DNA of 9,351 nucleotides from Treponema sp. (GCA_023231445.1 JALNVF010000124.1:1-9351); one strand, 5' to 3'. Shown: positions 1 through 6,873, counted from the first letter of the stretch. The notes: a model not told the origin generated them from the letters alone. Numbers and translations: made by a program.

Positions 1-1
1 C

Positions 2-1030
2 GAAGCGCTCGCCGGTTTTGACGAAGCCGATCTTGCCGGTGCCGTTACCGGAATACGGAAAATTACGGAACAGCTTCCGCAGCAGTATTCGGATTTACTT
101 TCGGTATTCAAAACAATTGCGGACAAAGACGATGAGGAAGCGTATGAGCAGCTGCTCGCCGGCGAAAAACTCCGGGACGAGTTCTACCGCCGGCTCCGTG
201 AGTATGCTAAAACGCTTTCTATCGCACTTTCCTCAGAACAGTTCCTTATGCAGACGGAACCTGCAGACATGACGCGGTACAAAACGGCGCTGCGCCGGTT
301 CGAAAAACTCCGTACGGCGGTTCAGTACCGCTATGCGGAAACGATCGATTACCGGAACTACGAGCCGAAAATAAAGAAACTGCTCAATACGCATATTCAT
401 GCGGATACCGTCACGCAGCTTAACGAACCGGCGTATATTATCAACGAGGAAGGACGGTCGATGCTGGTTGCGGAAGAAGAACCGCCGTTCGGTGTTTCAA
501 CGGCGGCGCAGGCGGACCATATCGCATTCATGGCGAAACAGACGATCAATGAAAGCATGGACGAAGATCCTGCCTTCTATGAAAAATTTTCGGTACTTAT
601 CCAGCAGGTTATAGACGATTTCCGGCAGAAACGTATTTCCGATATTGAATATCTGTCAAAAGTAAAAGAAACCGTGCGCCGGCTGACGGCTCATGAACAC
701 GACGATATTCCGGCAGACATTCAGCATAACGACAATGCGATTGCCTGCTACGGTGTCATACACCCGGTATTTACCGGGCTCGGACTTCCGGCAGAGCAGG
801 TACGGGAAGTCAGTTCCTCCTGTGCGCTTGCGTTTGATGAATTGTTCGATAAAAGTACAAAAGTGAATTTCTGGTCAGACCAGAACAGCATCAACGACGT
901 AAAGAATGCAATGGATGATTATTTCTATGATGTTATTAAAAAGGAAAAGGGAATTGCAATTCCTTCCCCGGATATGGATGTGATTATTAATAAAGTGTTC
1001 GCTGTCCAGAAAAAGAGAAGAACGCGCTGA
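2..1030 (+). CDS. hsdR: Type I restriction endonuclease subunit R, C-terminal part (5' end outside window)
   Basis: The frame is open from base 2 to the stop at 1028-1030, so about 342 C-terminal residues are seen of a protein that usually has 900-1,050. HsdR is the ATP-dependent translocase and nuclease subunit of a type I restriction-modification complex with HsdM and HsdS. The seen part lacks the nuclease and helicase motifs, which lie upstream. It matches the helical C-terminal region that docks HsdR on the methylase core. Recognisable family stretches are YRNYEPKIKKLLNTHI near 351-398, DEDPAFYEKFS near 560-594 and KRISDIEYLSKVKE near 630-671. The Met at 248 is internal, because the coding frame continues upstream without a stop and with HsdR-like sequence. 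The stop overlaps the ATG of the next gene by one base. Whether the whole gene is intact cannot be judged here. Confidence 0.92.
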   Translation, partial: EALAGFDEADLAGAVTGIRKITEQLPQQYSDLLSVFKTIADKDDEEAYEQLLAGEKLRDEFYRRLREYAKTLSIALSSEQFLMQTEPADMTRYKTALRRFEKLRTAVQYRYAETIDYRNYEPKIKKLLNTHIHADTVTQLNEPAYIINEEGRSMLVAEEEPPFGVSTAAQADHIAFMAKQTINESMDEDPAFYEKFSVLIQQVIDDFRQKRISDIEYLSKVKETVRRLTAHEHDDIPADIQHNDNAIACYGVIHPVFTGLGLPAEQVREVSSSCALAFDELFDKSTKVNFWSDQNSINDVKNAMDDYFYDVIKKEKGIAIPSPDMDVIINKVFAVQKKRRTR

Positions 1031-1791
1031 TGTTTTCCTACACCCTTATCCGCAGCCGCCGGACGACTGTTCAGATTTCAATCCTTCCCGACAGGACAAT
1101 CGTCGTCCGCGCACCGCAGTTTGTGCCGCGGCAGAAGATTGATGAAATCGTCGCTTCCAAAGATAAATGGATACAGAAGAAAATCAGTACGCCCCCGGTG
1201 TCTGCGCTCCCCCTGCATCACGCCTGTGTACCGGGAGAAACAATTATGTACCTTGGCAAGCCGTATATTCTGCGTATTGCTGCTGCGGATGAAAAACCGG
1301 CAGGCGGTAGACGCATACAGGTATGCGTAGACGGAAACCATCTTGTAGTTTTTTCCCGGAACAGGGCGGTTTCTGATGTTCAGCGTACGGTTGAGACGTG
1401 GCTGCGGAATCAGGCGCTTACCGTATGTACTGAAATATTTGCCGTATGCTGGGAACGTTTTTCAGGTCGGTATCCTCGCGCGGTACATCCGGAACTTCAT
1501 CTCCGTACCATGAAAACCCGATGGGGTAGTCTCTCGCAGCAGACTGTCCGGCATGCGGGGCTGTTACGTGCCGTGCTGCCGGGACGGGCAGTGACGCGCC
1601 CTCCGCACATGACGCTCAACACGCTGCTTGTCTGTGCTGAACCGTACTGCATCAAACAGGTCATCTATCACGAGTTGTGCCATATCGTTCATCCCGATCA
1701 CAGCAGGGCGTTTTATGAAACGCTGGCATCCTTTGTACCGGACTGGAAAGAAACTCAGAAAAGGCTTGAGGAAACATTCCGTATGGTATAA
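1030..1791 (+). CDS. YgjP/DUF45-type (SprT-like) zinc-dependent hydrolase
   Basis: The protein has 253 residues, close to the usual 230-250 for YgjP-like (DUF45, M48-like) proteins. The gluzincin motif HELCH is at residues 214-218, and H224 in the following HPDHS is the likely third zinc ligand. Upstream is the family signature TRWGS at 163-167. No signal peptide or membrane segment is seen, so it is probably cytoplasmic. Proteins of this family are often encoded beside type I restriction genes; their substrate and role there are not settled. The ATG overlaps the hsdR stop (TGATG) and only a weak AGAAG site precedes it, so translation is probably coupled to hsdR. Two oddities are seen. The usual Cys of the WGSC signature is Leu168. 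About 20 extra residues rich in Arg, Pro and Gly (roughly 173-193) lie between the signature and HELCH. The family call is strong; the function is open. Confidence 0.85.
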   Translation: MFSYTLIRSRRTTVQISILPDRTIVVRAPQFVPRQKIDEIVASKDKWIQKKISTPPVSALPLHHACVPGETIMYLGKPYILRIAAADEKPAGGRRIQVCVDGNHLVVFSRNRAVSDVQRTVETWLRNQALTVCTEIFAVCWERFSGRYPRAVHPELHLRTMKTRWGSLSQQTVRHAGLLRAVLPGRAVTRPPHMTLNTLLVCAEPYCIKQVIYHELCHIVHPDHSRAFYETLASFVPDWKETQKRLEETFRMV

Positions 1792-1876
1792 CGGAATTAT
1801 TTTACCGTCGGTACCAAAGGAAGTACTGTCCGTGCGTTTTCATATTCTTCAGCTGTTTTGTGTTATTTTTTACTAA

Positions 1877-1882
1877 TATTAT
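1877..1882 (+). promoter_or_regulatory. Possible -10 box for the small kinase-like gene
   Basis: TATTAT lies 20 bases before the ATG at 1903 in AT-rich DNA. The sequence 17 bases upstream of it (TGTTTT, 1854-1859) is a poor -35. A separate promoter makes sense because base composition changes sharply after the YgjP-type gene. A weak site only. Confidence 0.3.
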
Positions 1883-1902
1883 GCAAGATCTGCAGGTGAC
1901 TG

Positions 1903-2424
1903 ATGCAATATACTGCTTATATGGAAACTATATTATCGGTAAACGGGACTGATTATACTGTCATTAAACTACTGGGAAAGGGTAAGGGCGGTTATTCATA
2001 TCTTGTGAGTCTGAATACCGGAAAGTTTGTTTTAAAACAGATTCACCATGAACCGTGCAGTTACTATCAGTTCGGTAATAAGATTGAAGCCGAAAAGAAC
2101 GATTATGCACGTCTTTTTACCGTGGGTATACGTATGCCCGGATTAATTGCTGTTGACGAAGGAAATGAGCGGATTCTTAAGGAATATATAGATGGTTCGA
2201 CAATTTCAGAGCTTGTACAGCAGAACAAAATCAGGGATTCGTATATTGCACAGGTGAAAGAGATGTGCAGGCTGCTTTATCCTGCCGGATTGAACATAGA
2301 CTATTTTCCTGCGAATTTTGTTGTGCAGAATGAGCTGCTGTACTATATAGATTTTGAATGCAATATATATTCTGATAAATGGAATTTTGAAAACTGGGGA
2401 GTAAAATACTGGGTAAAATCTTAG
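1903..2424 (+). CDS. Small atypical protein-kinase-like protein
   Basis: The protein has 173 residues, much shorter than a full kinase domain of about 250. Kinase landmarks appear in the right order: a glycine-rich loop GKGKGGYS (25-32), the ATP-anchoring Lys45 in FVLKQ, a possible partner Glu at 62 or 64, a hinge-like KEYIDG (93-98), a catalytic-loop equivalent NIDYFPAN (131-138) with Asp133 and Asn138 in D-x4-N spacing, and a metal-binding DFE (150-152) in place of DFG. The residues needed for phosphotransfer are thus present, while the C-lobe is cut to a minimum and ends in FENWGVKYW. This resembles small Bud32/RIO or lipopolysaccharide-kinase-like proteins, and the substrate is unknown. 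The start at 1903 is preferred over the Met at 1921 because AGGTG (1894-1898) precedes it. The stop overlaps that of the convergent araC-type gene. It is much more AT-rich than the genes before it. Confidence 0.7.
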   Translation: MQYTAYMETILSVNGTDYTVIKLLGKGKGGYSYLVSLNTGKFVLKQIHHEPCSYYQFGNKIEAEKNDYARLFTVGIRMPGLIAVDEGNERILKEYIDGSTISELVQQNKIRDSYIAQVKEMCRLLYPAGLNIDYFPANFVVQNELLYYIDFECNIYSDKWNFENWGVKYWVKS

Positions 2425-3305
2425 ACAGGGTTTTCCGGAGACATCGAATGCCGGTATTCAAGAGGTGTTTTTCCGAATGATCTTTTAAACGAGCGTATAA
2501 AATATGAAAAATTATTAAATCCGCAGTCTTCACTTATCTCCATTACACTTTTATCTGTTTCCATTAGTTCTCTGACTGCTGTTTCAAGACGAAAACAATT
2601 CAGATACTGGGTGAATGTTTTTCCGATAATGTCTTTGAATGTTTTCATGAAGTGACTCGCAGAAATATTTGAAACAGAAGCAGCTTTTTCAATTGAAATG
2701 GATTCTGCATAATGTTCCTGTATATATGCAATGATCGGTTTTAGTCGTGTTATCCTGTTTTCAAGAATCAGATATTTACCGGTAGTCGGAATAAGATAAT
2801 CTTTTAAATAATATAACACTCCGAATAAACATGATTTTATCATCAGTTCATACCCTGTATAACTTGCCTTTCTGTTTTCTATAAGCGACAGCAGGTACGG
2901 TGTAATTTTTCTGCCTAAGTCTGACGAACTGGGATTATAAATACAATGCAGCATATTATTTTCCTGAAACAGTACAAAATATTTCCGGAAACACAGTGAA
3001 TTGCGATTTTCCTCGAGAAGGGAAAATTTGAACAGAATATTGAAGTATTCCATTTTTTCATTTTTATATTGATATATAGAATGAATATAATCCGGGGGAA
3101 TAATAATTATATCTCCGGGATGGCACTGATATGTTTTATTCAGAACCTGTATAGTTCCTGTCCCGTCTGTTACGTAAATAATTTCGAATTCTTCGTGCCA
3201 GTGCAGAGGGAAACTGTGGATGTATTCAGGAATGTTTCCTCTGTATATGATAAATGGAAATTCTATAGATCCGTGTGTCTTCGTTTCATGAAACGCTTCT
3301 TTCAT
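2421..3305 (-). CDS. AraC-family transcriptional regulator
   Basis: The protein has 294 residues, normal for the family. The N-terminal half is a cupin-like sensor domain, shown by HWHEEFE (35-41) and a CHPGDIIIIPP stretch near 62-72, the usual pattern of AraC proteins that bind small sugars. The C-terminal 100 residues carry two helix-turn-helix units: one around SIEKAASVSNISASHFMKTF and a second ending in the family signature GFNNFSYFIRSFKRSFGKTPLEYR. No membrane segment is seen, so it acts in the cytoplasm on DNA. The start is supported by an AAAAAAGG site six bases before the ATG. It is divergent from the GH13 enzyme gene across a 91-base gap with repeated sites, so it is inferred to control that gene, and probably itself, in response to a maltodextrin-like sugar. 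Effector and direction of control cannot be read from the sequence. Confidence 0.92.
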   Translation of the reverse strand: MKEAFHETKTHGSIEFPFIIYRGNIPEYIHSFPLHWHEEFEIIYVTDGTGTIQVLNKTYQCHPGDIIIIPPDYIHSIYQYKNEKMEYFNILFKFSLLEENRNSLCFRKYFVLFQENNMLHCIYNPSSSDLGRKITPYLLSLIENRKASYTGYELMIKSCLFGVLYYLKDYLIPTTGKYLILENRITRLKPIIAYIQEHYAESISIEKAASVSNISASHFMKTFKDIIGKTFTQYLNCFRLETAVRELMETDKSVMEISEDCGFNNFSYFIRSFKRSFGKTPLEYRHSMSPENPV

Positions 3306-3350
3306 AACGGCCTTTTTTAACAGAATGATAGTTTTGTTTTATTTTCAGGT

Positions 3351-3380
3351 AGTATAATGCAAGATTCCTCATTTTGTGAA
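3351..3380 (-). promoter_or_regulatory. Probable sigma-70 promoter of the AraC-type gene
   Basis: Read on the minus strand, TTCACA (3375-3380) and TATACT (3351-3356) are separated by 18 bases. They lie about 45 bases before the ATG at 3305. The -10 box shares bases with the opposite-facing -10 box of the GH13 gene. Confidence 0.5.
3353..3358 (+). promoter_or_regulatory. Consensus -10 box of the GH13 enzyme gene
   Basis: A perfect TATAAT lies 38 bases before the ATG at 3397. No good -35 is seen at 16-18 bases upstream (only GTTTTG-like sequence), a pattern typical of promoters that need an activator. The start point would fall near 3365, giving a leader of about 30 bases. Confidence 0.5.
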
Positions 3381-3396
3381 GAGTATACTGCATAAC

Positions 3397-5184
3397 ATGA
3401 AAACAAATATAAACCTTGCTGCTGTTGTTCACCGGAGTGCATTTGCTGACTGCTGCCCGATAAACAGTGATGAAGTAAAGGTGTGCCTGCACACAGGAAA
3501 AGAAGTAACGAAGGTAAATCTGATTTATAATGATCCGTTTATTGAACATGTTGCTCCTGGTAAAGAGTGGTATGGAATAACACAGGCATGTGCTGCTGAA
3601 TATGAACTTGCATATAATTTTATCTGGACCTGTACGGTAAAACCGCAGTATAAACGTTTTCAGTACTACTTTGAAATTATCAGCAGTACGGAGAAGGTGT
3701 ATTTTTTTGAAGATGGTTTTTATTCATCCTCAGAACTGGCAGTAATGAAAAATTTTTCTTTTTTTGATATGCCGTGGATAAATCCGTCTGATGTTATTTC
3801 CGGACCGTCATGGGTACAGAAAACTGTCTGGTATGAAATTTATCCCGACAGGTTCTGTTCCGCGGGAAACCAGTATAAACGGTTAAAAAACCGGAGCTGG
3901 GGTGATGAAACGAACATGAGCTGGACTGATTTTTACGGTGGAGATATCAGGGGAATTATCAGCCGGCTTGACTATCTGCAGGAGCTGGGAATAACAGGTA
4001 TATATCTTACACCGGTTTTTGAGTCGCCGAGCAATCATAAGTATGACACAACTGATTATACAAAGATCGATCCTGATTTCGGAACAGAAGATGATATGGT
4101 TGAGTTGTCTTCAGAATTACACCAACGGGGAATGAGGATTATGATTGATGCCGTGTTCAATCACTGCGGGGCTTCATTCAAACCATGGCTTGATGTTACT
4201 GAAAAAGGATCGGATTCGGAATTTCTTGACTGGTTTTTTGTGAATAAATTTCCGGTGCTGACCGATGACAAAAAAACAGATGACGGCAGGTATTATTCGT
4301 TTTCATTTGAAGCCGGAATGCCAAAACTGAATACAGGGAATCCGCAAACTGCAGAATATTTAATCAGTATCTGCAGGCACTGGGTTTCTGACTGGCATAT
4401 AGACGGAATACGGATGGATGTTGGTGATGAAATTTCACACTCATTTATTAAATTGCTCAGGAAAGAACTGAAAGCGCTTAATCCGGATTTGTTCCTGCTT
4501 GGAGAGATATGGCATGATTCAATTCAATGGCTGCAGGGAGACGAATATGATTCGGTTATGAATTACCCTCTGCTTGCAGCTGTCGACAATTTCTGGGACC
4601 GCGGAACAGGGACAGCAGAAGACCTCCGTCAGGCGTTGAACGGTATAACCGCAATGTACAGTGTACAGACAGAACGTATGCTGTTCAATTTTCTTGATAC
4701 GCACGATACTATCCGTGCATTTTCAAAATGCAGAACGCCTGGTATGTTTTTTCAGAAATTTGTACTGATGTTAACATTACAGGGCAGCTTCTGTCTGTAT
4801 TATGGAACTGAAGCCGGTTTGAAAGGAGCAAGCCCGTACAACCGCGGATGTATGCCCTGGAATCTTATAGATTCCGGATCCTGCGGTGATATCCGCAGAG
4901 AAACAGCAGAACTTATTAAATTACGGAAGTCGTACCCTCAGTTTTATTCACCGCATATAGAATGGTTCCCTGCCGGCAGCGATACGAATTCCCGGCTGAT
5001 TCATTACGGTAAATATTCCGATGATACCATGAATCCGTCCCGGATTGAGGTTTATATGCAGACCGGTACAGGCGGTATCAGAATCGGCTTATGCGGCAAT
5101 GAAACTATTCTATACCGCAGAAAATTTTCAGACGGAATGCTTGATAGTGAAGGAATCCTTATTGTACTTAAAAAAGACTCTTAA
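3397..5184 (+). CDS. GH13 alpha-amylase family enzyme, neopullulanase/cyclomaltodextrinase type
   Basis: The protein has 595 residues from the ATG at 3397. The N-terminal 130 residues look like the beta-sandwich N-domain (CBM34 type) of neopullulanases, maltogenic amylases and cyclomaltodextrinases. The GH13 barrel starts near WYEIYPDRF (145-153). Conserved regions are DAVFNH (251-256), GIRMDV with nucleophile Asp341, GEIWHD with acid/base Glu370, and DTHD with transition-state Asp437. A complete active site is therefore seen. GEIWHD and the N-domain favour subfamily GH13_20, which hydrolyses alpha-1,4 and some alpha-1,6 bonds in imported maltodextrins or cyclodextrins. No signal peptide is present, which fits cytoplasmic work. 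A GTG at 3376 is in frame, but the likely transcription start near 3365 and the regulator repeat around it favour 3397; neither start has a strong ribosome site. No sugar transporter gene is nearby. Exact substrate preference is not readable. Confidence 0.93.
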   Translation: MKTNINLAAVVHRSAFADCCPINSDEVKVCLHTGKEVTKVNLIYNDPFIEHVAPGKEWYGITQACAAEYELAYNFIWTCTVKPQYKRFQYYFEIISSTEKVYFFEDGFYSSSELAVMKNFSFFDMPWINPSDVISGPSWVQKTVWYEIYPDRFCSAGNQYKRLKNRSWGDETNMSWTDFYGGDIRGIISRLDYLQELGITGIYLTPVFESPSNHKYDTTDYTKIDPDFGTEDDMVELSSELHQRGMRIMIDAVFNHCGASFKPWLDVTEKGSDSEFLDWFFVNKFPVLTDDKKTDDGRYYSFSFEAGMPKLNTGNPQTAEYLISICRHWVSDWHIDGIRMDVGDEISHSFIKLLRKELKALNPDLFLLGEIWHDSIQWLQGDEYDSVMNYPLLAAVDNFWDRGTGTAEDLRQALNGITAMYSVQTERMLFNFLDTHDTIRAFSKCRTPGMFFQKFVLMLTLQGSFCLYYGTEAGLKGASPYNRGCMPWNLIDSGSCGDIRRETAELIKLRKSYPQFYSPHIEWFPAGSDTNSRLIHYGKYSDDTMNPSRIEVYMQTGTGGIRIGLCGNETILYRRKFSDGMLDSEGILIVLKKDS

Positions 5185-5239
5185 GAAATTTATATGGCAG
5201 CCGGTACGACTTATGCAGCCTGTCCATGCTGGTTGTGTC

Positions 5240-5791
5240 TTACGTTAAATCAAGATCAAACACGTCAAGTTTTGTACCGTCGGGTTTGCTGCTTCCGTCC
5301 CAGTCGAGAGTTCCCCGACACTGGTGACACCACCAGATTGTCTTGAGGTACTTTTTTTCAAGAAGTGGCGGAATACAGTCGGAAAACGGCTTTACATCAG
5401 GATGGAGTTCCTTCATGAAATGGTAAAGTCCCATAGTACCCTTTTTTGAATTGCATGACCGGCATGCCCATATCTGGTTGTGTATTCCCTGAATGCGGTC
5501 GCATTCTGCACACCGTTCGTTGACAGCGAGCGAACGGGGAACGATATGCTCCCATTCAAGATGATCTGTTCCGCCGCAGTAGGCACAAACTTTTTCAGAA
5601 TTTACGAATTCTTTATCTTCTCTGAGTATGTCGGACCATTTTTCTTTATTGTCGCGCAGTTCACGGAATTTAGTCTTGATAAATCCGTATGCGCTTTTTT
5701 TTGCGTCGGGGCCGAGTGCTGCCTTTGCAATAATTTTTGCATACTGGTAGAAAATAAGATCACGGATCGTCTGTACTTCACGATCGGGCAT
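5240..5791 (-). CDS. HNH endonuclease-like zinc protein
   Basis: The protein has 183 residues. An HNH (beta-beta-alpha metal) core is clear: CAYC (69-72), EHIVPRS (81-87) with the catalytic-type His82, Asn105, and WACRSCNSKKG (108-118) with a second Cys pair. These cysteines should hold a structural zinc and the His/Asn centre a catalytic metal. Two further pairs, CAEC (94-97) and CHQC (155-158), suggest one more zinc site. The N-terminal helix region (IRDLIFYQYAKIIAKAALG, 9-27) and the C-terminal PPLLEKKYLKTIWWCHQC part recall a conserved stand-alone HNH family of bacteria and archaea with no known role. The start is firm: AGGAGG lies five bases before the ATG. It sits 57 bases downstream of the UlaG-like gene on the same strand and could be co-transcribed. 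It is not next to hsdR, and a defence role is only a guess. Confidence 0.88.
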   Translation of the reverse strand: MPDREVQTIRDLIFYQYAKIIAKAALGPDAKKSAYGFIKTKFRELRDNKEKWSDILREDKEFVNSEKVCAYCGGTDHLEWEHIVPRSLAVNERCAECDRIQGIHNQIWACRSCNSKKGTMGLYHFMKELHPDVKPFSDCIPPLLEKKYLKTIWWCHQCRGTLDWDGSSKPDGTKLDVFDLDLT

Positions 5792-5848
5792 AGAATCCTC
5801 CTGTCGATACGCTGTTCCTGCAGTGTCTTTTACATATCGTATTGTAGT

Positions 5849-6685
5849 TCAGAATTTCAGCACTATTTTTTCTCCCAGCAGCGGGACAATCGTTTGTATA
5901 TCCGGTATGGATTTTTCAGCATACTGCCTGCATATTTCTATATCGAATCCGTTGTTTGCAAACATATCATGATGCATGGGGATAAATACTTCCGGCGAAA
6001 TCTGTTGTGCCAGAAGAACGGCTTCTTCCATAGTCATATTACCGACAATTCCTGCATTTGTGCGCACCGCATCCCGCCCGTTGATAGGGAGAAATACAAC
6101 ATCCGGATGAGCATGCACGACATTCTGTAAAAGAAGCTGGTCGGATAATGCATCTCCTGAATGAAAAAAAGTAATACCTTTCTGCCTGATGACGTATCCG
6201 AGGCTGAATGAAGCACCCGCTTCATCGTACCGGTACACATCATGGGCTGTTGCAATGCCGGTAACCGATCCGCCTGGAATGGCTGCCGGTGTATCCTGCT
6301 TCAGGTATATGATTCTGTCATCCGAAAGAGTCACTTCATTTTTTACGGCAGCCGGAATTACAACTTTCAAATCCGGGTTTGTCTTTAATAGCCCCTCTAT
6401 TGTCGGAACATCAAGGTGATCGGAATGATTATGCGATACAAGCAGCAGTGAAAGTTTAAGCCCTGCGTCAGGTGCAAACGGCGGTTCATACAGTCTGGGT
6501 GATATCCCCGCCGCATTATATAAATGTGAAAGTACAAGATCCGTTCCGATAACTGCATCTGCGGTTTTTAAGACAAAGCCGCACTGACCCAGCGGCCAGA
6601 TGCAGCAGGTATTTTCAGGGACACGTTCTTCTGCGATTTCTGTAATAAGGTTCTGTCCCGACTTATGCCAGTGTATGTCGTTCAT
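5849..6685 (-). CDS. UlaG-like metallo-beta-lactamase-fold hydrolase
   Basis: The protein has 278 residues, usual for soluble metallo-beta-lactamase-fold enzymes. The metal motif HNHSDH is at 85-90 (H85, H87, D89, H90), followed by His148 in TAHD, HSGD (175-178), PINGRD (200-205) and PMHHDMF (236-242). PMHHDMF and the fold order match the UlaG group, whose type member opens the lactone of L-ascorbate 6-phosphate in the cytoplasm. That substrate is not proved here, because no ascorbate PTS (UlaABC) or UlaDEF genes are seen; other members act on different lactones or phosphoesters. AGGAGA precedes the ATG by five bases, so the start is firm. The gene is divergent from xylB, which makes xylulose 5-phosphate, a product that ascorbate and pentose routes share. 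A promoter and an inverted repeat lie just upstream. Confidence 0.85.
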   Translation of the reverse strand: MNDIHWHKSGQNLITEIAEERVPENTCCIWPLGQCGFVLKTADAVIGTDLVLSHLYNAAGISPRLYEPPFAPDAGLKLSLLLVSHNHSDHLDVPTIEGLLKTNPDLKVVIPAAVKNEVTLSDDRIIYLKQDTPAAIPGGSVTGIATAHDVYRYDEAGASFSLGYVIRQKGITFFHSGDALSDQLLLQNVVHAHPDVVFLPINGRDAVRTNAGIVGNMTMEEAVLLAQQISPEVFIPMHHDMFANNGFDIEICRQYAEKSIPDIQTIVPLLGEKIVLKF

Positions 6686-6734
6686 GCTGATCTCCTGTTG
6701 GTAAAACTGTTTTGTATATTTTCCAGGTGTTTTT

Positions 6735-6749
6735 CTGAATATGATTCAG
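6735..6749. promoter_or_regulatory. Perfect inverted repeat, candidate operator of the UlaG-like gene
   Basis: CTGAATATGATTCAG has perfect 6-base arms and a 3-base centre. It overlaps the last bases of the predicted -10 box and covers the expected transcription start of the minus-strand UlaG-like gene, a typical place for a repressor to bind. The protein that would bind is not in the window. Confidence 0.45.
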
Positions 6750-6775
6750 TATAGCATTTATTTTCTATGATACAA
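6748..6775 (-). promoter_or_regulatory. Probable sigma-70 promoter of the UlaG-like gene
   Basis: On the minus strand TTGTAT (6770-6775) and TATACT (6748-6753) are 16 bases apart. They lie 63-90 bases before the ATG at 6685. The -10 has five of six consensus bases and the -35 four of six. Confidence 0.45.
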
Positions 6776-6847
6776 CGGTAACATTTCCCTGGCAGAAAAT
6801 ACGTGAAAGAATTTGTAAAAACTCCGGATGAGAATTTTTTATAAGTT

Positions 6848-6873
6848 ATCAGTTAAATGGAGATCAGTTACAT
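6848..6873 (+). repeat. Direct repeat ATCAGTTANAT upstream of xylB
   Basis: ATCAGTTAAAT (6848-6858) and ATCAGTTACAT (6863-6873) differ at one base and are 15 bases apart start to start. They lie 66-91 bases before the predicted xylB -35, where an activator could bind. Both are AT-rich, so chance is not excluded. Confidence 0.3.

Larger units (their letters stand above)
3351..3392. repeat. Direct repeat AGTATAMTGCA, candidate AraC-type binding sites
   Basis: AGTATAATGCA (3351-3361) and AGTATACTGCA (3382-3392) differ at one base in 11 and are exactly 31 bases apart, about three helical turns. The first covers both divergent -10 boxes; the second covers the GH13 leader and lies upstream of the araC-type -35. 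AraC-family proteins commonly bind tandem direct repeats. The binding role is inferred. Confidence 0.5.

Noticed and set aside
1786..1825. Possible terminator after the YgjP-type gene (ACGG...CCGT, GGTA...TACC)
   Set aside because: The stems are only four bases, interrupted, with a 10-base loop and no T-run directly after. Too weak to call.
3376..3396. GTG at 3376 as the start of the GH13 enzyme
   Set aside because: It has no ribosome site, lies about 11 bases after the likely transcription start, and falls next to the second regulator repeat. The ATG at 3397 is preferred.
5185..5239. Bidirectional terminator between the GH13 and HNH genes
   Set aside because: Only short pairings such as CAGC/GCTG are seen, with no T-run. 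No terminator can be supported.
5480..6130. A 216-codon open frame on the plus strand
   Set aside because: It runs antisense through the HNH and UlaG-like genes, is rich in Cys, Phe and Ile without recognisable motifs, and has no supporting ribosome site. It is a shadow frame.
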